From the NCBI GenBank assembly GCA_018221175.1, contig JAAOYE010000106.1, forward strand, positions 1-5,301: a DNA stretch of 5,301 nt. Direction: 5' to 3'. The notes under the pieces are model-generated. The model searched no databases. It was given only the letters and a program-made list of their open reading frames with translations, and was not told the origin of the DNA. The stretch's first letter is position 1. Every line of letters starts with the position of its first letter. Positions 1 through 3,630 of the stretch are shown here, piece by piece. The DNA comes from Candidatus Woesearchaeota archaeon. Its GTDB lineage: Archaea > Nanobdellota > Nanobdellia > Woesearchaeales > BM511. Both the position numbers and the translations under genes were made by a program.

Positions 1-1163
1 AAAGCGCCTGGCATTCCTACTGCGATGAATGTGTCCACAGGATGTGGTGTCATGGAGACATTAATCCAATCTGAGCCATTGAAGTAAAAGCCTGAGTTAT
101 TCATTCCAACTTCATTGTAAACTTCTAAACTGCTCACTCCAGTCCTTGCTCCGTTTGAGTGTCCGACATATTGAATAGAGCTATTAGATAAACTCTGTAT
201 TGTTCCTATTAATGCAGGCCAATAGGAGTTTATCAAATCATTAAAATCGTAATTTACACAATCATTACAATCCTGTCCAGGACCGCCGGTTATCTCAATT
301 AAATACACTTCGCGTCCTTCGTCAGCAAGCTCCAAACCAAACTCTTGCCAAGAATAAAGATTAGACCACAATCCACGTGCTAAAACTATTGGTAAACTAA
401 CATTGTGTCTATACTCAATTAATTTTTGACTATTTTCCGGCTTTAATTTTAAAGCTCTAAGCAAGACTCCATCATTAGTTTTCACGTCGATAACTTCCTC
501 TTCAACTTTGCCAAAAAGAGATTTATTCACTATGTCTCTGAATTGTTTTGTATCTGTATTATAATAAGGATGATTTTCTTCTAAATGCATGTAATCATAT
601 ACTGATAAAGCATCGATGTCAGAAACATACTCGGCCTTATCCAAATAAACAAATTCATCCAAATGTTTCTTCAAATACCTTAAAGCAGCAACTTCTCCAT
701 CTATGGCATTGCCATAAATAAAAATTATCTTTTCTCCACTAATTGTTGAACTTTGAACCAAGCCATTGAAAGGATAAGGGCCAATATCTAAAAACCCGTT
801 TACATCTCCAACAATTATCGGAACAGAAGTATTCAACGACAAAATAAAATCTGAATAAAGCACACTATTGTTTTCAATTAGCCTGACAAAATCATAATTT
901 GAAACATTCACAGCCATAAAACCAGAATATTCTTTATTTACAGAGTTATTTAAAACAAAAGCTGGCAAAGGCTTGCTAACCTTCACTTTAATTATAGAAG
1001 AATTAAAGTCGTTATTATCCAGTACAACTTCAACTGTGTCCAAAGGGATAATAACACTAAACAAAGTAGTTTCATAGCTTGTATGAGTAACATTCTCAAT
1101 ACTAAACGCAGAGACAAAGCTTAAGCTAAGAATAAACAATATTGTCCAAATCACCCCTTTCAT
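1..1163 (-). CDS. Secreted alpha/beta-hydrolase (lipase/esterase-like), 3' end outside window
   Basis: This open frame runs from ATG at 1163 off the left edge, giving 387 residues without the C-terminus. Residues 1-19 (MKGVIWTILFILSLSFVSA) form a clear signal peptide, so the protein is exported or cell-surface. Residues 20 to about 235 form an N-terminal region I do not recognise. From about residue 250 it reads as an alpha/beta-hydrolase: a PIVLARGLWS strand and turn (258-267) where lipases have the oxyanion-hole HG motif, then an LELADEGREVYLIEI strand, a CNDC pair, and the nucleophile elbow GHSNGA with the predicted catalytic Ser at 336 (codon 158-156). The catalytic Asp and His would lie outside the window. 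Lipase/esterase-like chemistry is inferred from the fold; the substrate is unknown. No Shine-Dalgarno precedes the ATG, and a TATA-like box centred 25 bp upstream suggests a leaderless mRNA. Here Arg replaces the usual oxyanion-hole His. Confidence 0.85.
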   Translation of the reverse strand, partial: MKGVIWTILFILSLSFVSAFSIENVTHTSYETTLFSVIIPLDTVEVVLDNNDFNSSIIKVKVSKPLPAFVLNNSVNKEYSGFMAVNVSNYDFVRLIENNSVLYSDFILSLNTSVPIIVGDVNGFLDIGPYPFNGLVQSSTISGEKIIFIYGNAIDGEVAALRYLKKHLDEFVYLDKAEYVSDIDALSVYDYMHLEENHPYYNTDTKQFRDIVNKSLFGKVEEEVIDVKTNDGVLLRALKLKPENSQKLIEYRHNVSLPIVLARGLWSNLYSWQEFGLELADEGREVYLIEITGGPGQDCNDCVNYDFNDLINSYWPALIGTIQSLSNSSIQYVGHSNGARTGVSSLEVYNEVGMNNSGFYFNGSDWINVSMTPHPVDTFIAVGMPGA

Positions 1164-1180
1164 AAGAAAAAGTTTTTCAC

Positions 1181-1194
1181 GGTTTTATTTAAAT
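1181..1194 (-). promoter_or_regulatory. TATA box of the hydrolase gene
   Basis: On the minus strand this reads ATTTAAATAAAACC. Its centre is about 25 bp upstream of the hydrolase ATG, so transcription would begin at or next to the start codon (leaderless). The left direct repeat (1189-1205) overlaps it. Confidence 0.55.
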
Positions 1195-1205
1195 GTTAGA
1201 GTTTT
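1189..1205 (+). repeat. Left direct repeat flanking the toxin-antitoxin cassette
   Basis: TTAAATGTTAGAGTTTT here matches 1821-1837 (TTAAATGTTAGAATTTT) at 16 of 17 positions in the same orientation. The two copies bracket the two-gene cassette almost exactly. This copy overlaps the hydrolase promoter. It could be a target-site or recombination duplication from insertion of the cassette. Confidence 0.6.
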
Positions 1206-1216
1206 TGTTTACGAAA

Positions 1217-1226
1217 ATTTTATATA
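1217..1226 (+). promoter_or_regulatory. TATA box of the toxin-antitoxin operon
   Basis: The sequence TTTTATATAC is a good archaeal TATA box. Its centre near 1222 predicts transcription starting around 1246-1250, a few bases before the ATG at 1259. The start is therefore not the earlier in-frame ATG at 1193, which lies upstream of the TATA box. Confidence 0.65.
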
Positions 1227-1229
1227 CCT

Positions 1230-1252
1230 GTAAGATATTTCTTACCTTAGGT
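1230..1252 (+). promoter_or_regulatory. Candidate operator for autoregulation of the toxin-antitoxin operon
   Basis: A perfect inverted repeat GTAAGA-TATT-TCTTAC (1230-1245) is followed by an overlapping small palindrome ACCTTAGGT (1244-1252). They lie between the TATA box and the antitoxin start, over the predicted transcription start. Antitoxins of this kind commonly bind such palindromes to repress their own operon. Binding by this AbrB-type protein is inferred from position only. Confidence 0.45.
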
Positions 1253-1258
1253 GATATT

Positions 1259-1582
1259 ATGGATACTAAAAAATCAAAGATTTTTGGTATCCCCCAAAAA
1301 CAGGAGGTGTTTTTGATGGACATAGGACTTACAAAAATGAGCACTAAAGGCCAAATCGTGATTCCTAATGATTTGCGAAATGATTTTAGGGTTGGTGAAA
1401 AACTGTTCGTCATTAAAGATGATAAAAGGCTTATTATAAAAAAAGCCACAGAACTTGATAAAAGTCTGCAGGAAGATTTAGAATTTGCAAGAAGAACTGA
1501 AGAATCTTTGAAAAGAATTGAGCAAGGTAAAGGTAATACTCTTGATTTTGATGATTTTATAAAAGAGATGAAAAAGTGGTAA
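1259..1582 (+). CDS. AbrB/MazE-type antitoxin (SpoVT/AbrB fold DNA-binding protein)
   Basis: The 107-residue protein contains the swapped-hairpin AbrB core at residues 22-62, with the signature MSTKGQIVIPNDLRNDFRVGEKLFV followed in the usual way by a KDDKRLIIKK strand. The charged tail (67-107) is the part that would wrap and neutralise the toxin. The role, inferred from its partner, is DNA-binding antitoxin and autorepressor. The ATG at 1259 is chosen because AGGTGAT (1249-1255) precedes it and it lies just after the predicted transcription start. A second in-frame ATG at 1316 has a stronger site, GGAGGTG at 1303-1309, and would give an 88-residue protein starting right before the AbrB fold. 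Either or both may be used. The stop codon lies inside the start of the toxin gene, so the two are translationally coupled. Confidence 0.85.
   Translation: MDTKKSKIFGIPQKQEVFLMDIGLTKMSTKGQIVIPNDLRNDFRVGEKLFVIKDDKRLIIKKATELDKSLQEDLEFARRTEESLKRIEQGKGNTLDFDDFIKEMKKW
1303..1309 (+). promoter_or_regulatory. Strong internal ribosome binding site for a second antitoxin start
   Basis: GGAGGTG is a full match to the archaeal anti-Shine-Dalgarno. It lies 6 bases before an in-frame ATG at 1316 that begins MDIGLTKMSTKG, a typical AbrB-domain start. Initiation here would omit the 19-residue N-terminal extension. Confidence 0.55.
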
Positions 1583-1824
1583 AAGTAATCTATGAGCATT
1601 CTTTTAAGAAGAATTTTAAGAAAATTAAAGACGCTTCTATAAAAGAAAAAGTCATAAAGCAAGTTTCAAAAATAAAAAATAATCCTCAAATTGGTAAGCC
1701 AATGAAATATAGTCGGAAAGGAACCAGGGAGTTATACATTGCACCTTATAGGCTATCATATTTGTTAAAAGAAAACTTAGTTTATATTCTTGATTTGTAT
1801 CATAAAAATGAACAACGTTCTTAA
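1576..1824 (+). CDS. RelE/ParE-superfamily toxin
   Basis: The 82-residue basic protein has the size and order of RelE-fold toxins: an N-terminal VIYEHSFKKNFKKI strand-helix, a lysine-rich second helix to about residue 35, then the strands RELYIAPYRLSYLL (51-64) and LVYILDLYHKNEQ (68-80). The pattern of a basic residue before an aromatic strand, ending in an HK motif, is typical. RelE toxins are usually ribosome-dependent mRNA interferases, but ParE relatives act on gyrase and sequence alone does not settle the activity. The start is GTG at 1576, overlapping the antitoxin stop by 7 bases, with GAGATG at 1565-1570 as a possible weak ribosome site. The right direct repeat covers its stop codon. 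Confidence 0.85.
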   Translation: MVKVIYEHSFKKNFKKIKDASIKEKVIKQVSKIKNNPQIGKPMKYSRKGTRELYIAPYRLSYLLKENLVYILDLYHKNEQRS

Positions 1825-1837
1825 ATGTTAGAATTTT
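1821..1837 (+). repeat. Right direct repeat flanking the toxin-antitoxin cassette
   Basis: TTAAATGTTAGAATTTT differs from the left copy (1189-1205) by one base. It contains the toxin stop codon (1822-1824) and runs into the stop codon of the convergent secreted-protein gene (1838-1836). Removing the sequence between the copies would place that gene directly upstream of the hydrolase promoter in the same orientation. Confidence 0.6.
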
Positions 1838-2945
1838 AACTAAATAATCCCATCAGCCATCCAAAGAATCCTGTTCTTGGCGTGGTATCTTCTTTTACTA
1901 TCTCTTCTTTTGGCTCTTCCAAAGCTTCTTCTTGCTCAACAACTTTTTCGTCTTTAGAACATTTCCCGTTTTCACAATTGTTTGATTTGCACTGATAATC
2001 ATAAGAACAAGCGGATAATATTCCTCTTTGAGCTTTTATCTGCCTGACGCTTGTACAATACGACTTCTCGTCCTTTAAAATAAACCGGGAGCCAATATCA
2101 AGGCATAAATCGTCGTCATACCCGCAGCCTTTAGAGCAAGGCTCTTTTGCTTTTATTGAGGCAGGGTCAATATCACACTTTAAGGTATGGGAAACTCTTG
2201 AATTAGGATAGTCATCCAACGTGCACAAAGAAGCCTCTTTGACAATCATTGAGAAGCTGTTAACAAAGTTTAAGTCATTATTCCATGTTATTTCATAAAC
2301 ATCATCAGAAATTTCGTAGATGAAGTAATTTTCTGGAAGGCCTCCTCTTGGGGTGTTTGAACCGATTATATCAACATATCTCTCATCAGTGCTTAGTATA
2401 TATGCAACATCATCTATTTTGTCTAACTTTCTTGCAGTTGAAGAATATTTTTCATTGTCAAAACCCTGAGTAGAAATCTTAGCGTGAAAAACTCCATCTT
2501 TGTTATAGCATTCTAAAACAGTCACATTCACAACATTGCAGCTAAAATAATACCCTGGGCAGATAAAATTTTGCTTAATATAATCAAACCCGGCAGAATC
2601 AAAAGAAGGATAAGAAATCACTGCCTGATAAAGGCCCTGGCCTAACAACGCCATTTCATCTGAAACGAAATCTCTATAAACATTTCTGCTAGTGCCATCT
2701 CTTAAACTGTCTGCAGTATCCCACACACCGTTTATATCAACTTCTTTATTGCTGTCTACGTGTACTGCTCTAACAGAAAGCTCAGACATCTTTAATGTCG
2801 CGGGCAAATCCCTTGTTTTCAATCTTAAAGAAACCACTCCCTTATCATTGCATTTTGGCTCTTCTATTTCAAATACAAATATGGCATTGACTTGTGACGT
2901 GAGAATCAGTAATATCGTCGCAAATAAGAGCAGTTTGTATCTCAT
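1836..2945 (-). CDS. Secreted cysteine-rich protein of unknown function
   Basis: The 369-residue protein starts at ATG 2945. A TTG codon directly before it is in frame, but the TATA spacing favours the ATG. Residues 1-21 (MRYKLLLFATILLILTSQVNA) are a signal peptide. The mature part has 14 cysteines, an even number consistent with disulfides formed outside the cell. The C-terminal third has clusters CSKGC and a C-x5-C-x4-C-x4-C motif at residues 313-329 (CSYDYQCKSNNCENGKC), a small disulfide knob. An acidic linker (about 333-353) follows, ending in a hydrophobic aromatic tail, GFFGWLMGLFS. The tail is too short for a normal membrane helix but could be an anchor or sorting signal. The central region looks beta-rich. 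I do not recognise a family. It has its own promoter and converges with the toxin gene, 11 bp apart. Confidence 0.85.
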   Translation of the reverse strand: MRYKLLLFATILLILTSQVNAIFVFEIEEPKCNDKGVVSLRLKTRDLPATLKMSELSVRAVHVDSNKEVDINGVWDTADSLRDGTSRNVYRDFVSDEMALLGQGLYQAVISYPSFDSAGFDYIKQNFICPGYYFSCNVVNVTVLECYNKDGVFHAKISTQGFDNEKYSSTARKLDKIDDVAYILSTDERYVDIIGSNTPRGGLPENYFIYEISDDVYEITWNNDLNFVNSFSMIVKEASLCTLDDYPNSRVSHTLKCDIDPASIKAKEPCSKGCGYDDDLCLDIGSRFILKDEKSYCTSVRQIKAQRGILSACSYDYQCKSNNCENGKCSKDEKVVEQEEALEEPKEEIVKEDTTPRTGFFGWLMGLFS

Positions 2946-2961
2946 CAAAGCAGGTGAGAAG

Positions 2962-2977
2962 ATTATTATATTTAAAT
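2962..2977 (-). promoter_or_regulatory. TATA box of the secreted cysteine-rich protein gene
   Basis: The minus strand reads ATTTAAATATAATAAT, with the box centred about 27 bp before the ATG at 2945 and no Shine-Dalgarno in between. This indicates a leaderless transcript starting near the ATG. Confidence 0.55.
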
Positions 2978-2990
2978 CTTAGTATAATAG

Positions 2991-2996
2991 AAAAAA
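2991..2996 (-). terminator. Oligo-T terminator of tRNA-Ser
   Basis: Six T residues on the minus strand follow directly after the encoded CC of the tRNA 3' end, as is typical for archaeal termination. Confidence 0.6.
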
Positions 2997-3012
2997 GGCG
3001 CCCGGAGTGGGA

Positions 3013-3058
3013 CTCTCAAAAACTGAGTTTTTGGATCAAACCCCAAACCTCTCGTTTG
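3013..3058 (-). other. tRNA-Ser intron 3, T loop, position 59/60
   Basis: This 46-nt intron interrupts the T loop: UUCAAA before it and U60 after it restore UUCAAAU between perfect T-stem strands. A BHB is visible: exon UUCA pairs with intron UGAG (one U-G), with bulges AA|C and AG|U. The outer helix is the T stem itself. The inner helix is weak (three A-U pairs), so this is a relaxed motif. The boundaries are less certain than those of introns 1 and 2. Confidence 0.75.
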
Positions 3059-3096
3059 TTTGAACCCACGCTTCCAAAGGAACAGGATTAGCAATC

Positions 3097-3131
3097 TTAC
3101 GCCACTAATCGTTGTTGTAAACAATTAGTGT
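3097..3131 (-). other. tRNA-Ser intron 2, anticodon stem, position 29/30
   Basis: This 35-nt intron splits the anticodon stem after CAG (27-29) and before GA (30-31). The BHB has a 4-bp helix GCGC/GCGU, bulges AG|A and AA|G, and a perfect 7-bp inner stem CACUAAU/AUUAGUG extended by UGUU/AACG. The outer helix is minimal, so the motif is relaxed on the exon side. Confidence 0.88.
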
Positions 3132-3140
3132 CTGCGCAAT

Positions 3141-3176
3141 TTCCTGCTTTGAAAAAACCATAAGGCCTCGCAAAGT
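3141..3176 (-). other. tRNA-Ser intron 1, D loop, position 20/21
   Basis: This 36-nt intron lies between U20 and A21. The BHB is clean: exon CCUG pairs with intron CAGG, bulges are GU|A and AA|A, and the inner stem is CUUUG/CAAAG. Its removal joins GGU to A and brings UUGC-G-CAG into place as the 3' D strand, base 26 and anticodon stem. An unspliced reading lacks a correct D loop and anticodon stem. Confidence 0.85.
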
Positions 3177-3226
3177 ACCAGGCTATGCGATCCGGGCATA
3201 ATAACTATAAAAAGTAAAAACTAGTT

Positions 3227-3237
3227 GTTTTTAAAGG
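3227..3237 (-). promoter_or_regulatory. Probable TATA box of tRNA-Ser
   Basis: The minus strand reads CCTTTAAAAAC, preceded by an A-rich BRE-like CAAAA, and is centred about 35 bp before the mature 5' end, allowing a short leader. A second A/T stretch at 3204-3214 is too close to the tRNA. The box overlaps the edge of the hairpin array. Confidence 0.45.
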
Positions 3238-3340
3238 TTTTGGGATTGTAACATCCCAAAGCCCTGAAAATCTTTGATTTTTTTCGGTTTTGAAGTTTCA
3301 CTTCAAAGCCCTAACAATTTTGAATTGTTTTCGGTTTTGA
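3236..3340. repeat. Tandem hairpin array, two full units and one partial
   Basis: The units start at 3236, 3286 and 3333 (50 and 47 bases apart). Each full unit is GGTTTTG-N4-loop-N4'-CAAAGCC, then CT, a 7-bp hairpin with a 3-base loop, then TTC. Hairpins are 3236-3263, 3266-3282, 3286-3310 and 3313-3329. The variable stem bases change together: GGAT/ATCC in unit 1 becomes AAGT/ACTT in unit 2, and GAAAATC/GATTTTT becomes AACAATT/AATTGTT. The conserved CAAAGCC can also pair with GGTTTTG of the next unit, enclosing the small hairpin, so two alternative folds exist. No protein gene is visible. The function is unknown; a structured RNA or a repetitive palindromic element are the options. Confidence 0.75.
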
Positions 3341-3341
3341 A

Positions 3342-3420
3342 ATATTGAATATTAGTACAAGACAAAAGTCATTGGTAAAATTATTTGTCTTGTCCAATAT
3401 ATTATGTGAAAATTTTTACC
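3342..3420. repeat. Long inverted repeat with possible pseudoknot partner
   Basis: A perfect 10-bp inverted repeat, ACAAGACAAA (3357-3366) and TTTGTCTTGT (3384-3393), encloses 17 bases. Outer arms ATATTG (3342-3347) and CAATAT (3395-3400) extend it. The loop sequence GGTAAAATT (3374-3382) can pair with AATTTTTACC (3411-3420) downstream, with one bulged base, which would make a pseudoknot if transcribed. Together with the hairpin array it fills most of the 293-bp gap between the two tRNA genes. Confidence 0.5.
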
Positions 3421-3453
3421 TATTAATCATGTCACATACTATATATGCATAAT

Positions 3454-3463
3454 CTTTATAAAT
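3454..3463 (+). promoter_or_regulatory. TATA box of initiator tRNA-Met
   Basis: CTTTATAAAT is centred about 32 bp before the tRNA 5' end at 3491, the expected spacing for transcription starting a few bases upstream of the tRNA. Confidence 0.6.
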
Positions 3464-3521
3464 ACGCCCAAATTCACAAGAAATTGCAAAAGCGGGGTAG
3501 GGCAGTCAGGAGTGCCCGTCG

Positions 3522-3555
3522 AATCAATTGAGGCAAATGCTTCATTGGTGCGGAA
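3522..3555 (+). other. Initiator tRNA-Met intron 1, position 29/30
   Basis: This 34-nt intron lies after G29 (3521) and before G30 (3556). The BHB has a 4-bp helix CCGU/GCGG (one U-G), bulges CG|A and AA|G, and a long inner hairpin (3523-3528 with 3544-3549, then 3530-3534 with 3539-3543, loop AAAU). The exon-side helix is only about 2 bp, so the motif is relaxed. Length, position and ends resemble tRNA-Ser intron 2. Confidence 0.88.
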
Positions 3556-3563
3556 GGCTCATA

Positions 3564-3583
3564 GGGAGTATATCTTCTGAGAG
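3564..3583 (+). other. Initiator tRNA-Met intron 2, canonical position 37/38
   Basis: This 20-nt intron has a textbook BHB: exon CUCA (3558-3561) pairs with UGAG (3578-3581), bulges are UA|G and AG|A, and the inner 4-bp stem is GGAG/CUUC with loop UAUAU. The outer helix is the anticodon stem, complete only after intron 1 is removed or bridged. Confidence 0.92.
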
Positions 3584-3621
3584 ACCCGGAGGTCGGAGGT
3601 TCAAATCCTCTCCCCGCTACC

Positions 3622-3628
3622 TTTTTTT
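3622..3628 (+). terminator. Oligo-T terminator of initiator tRNA-Met
   Basis: Seven T residues follow immediately after the encoded ACC end. It is also the only spacer before the convergent permease stop codon at 3631. Confidence 0.65.
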
Positions 3629-3630
3629 CT

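Larger units (their letters stand above)
2999..3197 (-). tRNA. tRNA-Ser(GCU) with three introns
   Basis: Acceptor strands GCCCGGA (3197-3191) and UCCGGGC (3006-3000) pair fully, with discriminator G73 at 2999 and CC encoded at 2998-2997. After removal of 36-, 35- and 46-nt introns, an 82-nt type II tRNA results: a D arm with GCA/UGC and GGUA, anticodon stem CAGGA/UCCUG, loop UUGCUAA with anticodon GCU at 3092-3090, a long variable arm with UUCC-UUU-GGAA, and T stem GUGGG/CCCAC with loop UUCAAAU. The long variable arm, G73 and anticodon all say serine (AGC/AGU codons). Introns make up 117 of 199 nt. Without splicing, the anticodon arm and T loop cannot form. Splicing in archaea is by the tRNA endonuclease acting on BHB motifs. 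Confidence 0.9.
3491..3619 (+). tRNA. Initiator tRNA-Met(CAU) with two introns
   Basis: Acceptor strands AGCGGGG (3491-3497) and CCCCGCU (3612-3618) pair, with A73 at 3619 and CC encoded at 3620-3621. After removing introns of 34 and 20 nt, a 75-nt tRNA forms: D stem GGGC/GCCC, anticodon stem UCGGG/CCCGG, loop CUCAUAA with anticodon CAU at 3560-3562, variable AGGUC, and T arm GGAGG-UUCAAAU-CCUCU. The A1-U72 pair and the three stacked G-C pairs 29-31/39-41 mark it as the initiator rather than elongator Met or a tRNA-Ile(CAU). The first intron splits exactly the diagnostic G-C run, so start-codon decoding depends on splicing both introns. Confidence 0.92.

Noticed and set aside
1193..1258. Longer antitoxin starting at the ATG at 1193
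   Set aside because: The TATA box at 1217-1226 lies inside that extension, and the extra residues contain no AbrB sequence, so the extension would not be transcribed.
1189..1662. 157-residue minus-strand frame opposite the toxin-antitoxin genes
   Set aside because: It is a low-complexity Ser/Phe/Leu-rich shadow of the lysine-rich AbrB and RelE genes, with no promoter or ribosome site.
1189..1837. Insertion sequence or transposon
   Set aside because: There is no transposase, no terminal inverted repeats, and only direct repeats at the ends.
2946..2948. TTG start one codon before ATG of the cysteine-rich protein
   Set aside because: The ATG at 2945 is the standard start and fits the TATA spacing for a leaderless mRNA; the TTG adds one residue to a normal signal peptide.
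3135..3197. tRNA-Ser read without the D-loop intron, using UUUGC at 3174-3170 as the 3' D strand
   Set aside because: It leaves no anticodon stem partner for UCCUG and gives an oversized D loop; removing the 20/21 intron restores both and shows a perfect BHB.
3236..3340. CRISPR array
   Set aside because: The repeat units are only two and a part, the spacing is 47-50 bases with nearly all of the unit being hairpin, and the variable parts are self-complementary stems rather than spacers. No cas genes are nearby.
3491..3619. Elongator tRNA-Met or tRNA-Ile with CAU anticodon
   Set aside because: The A1-U72 pair and the three G-C pairs at 29-31/39-41 are initiator features.
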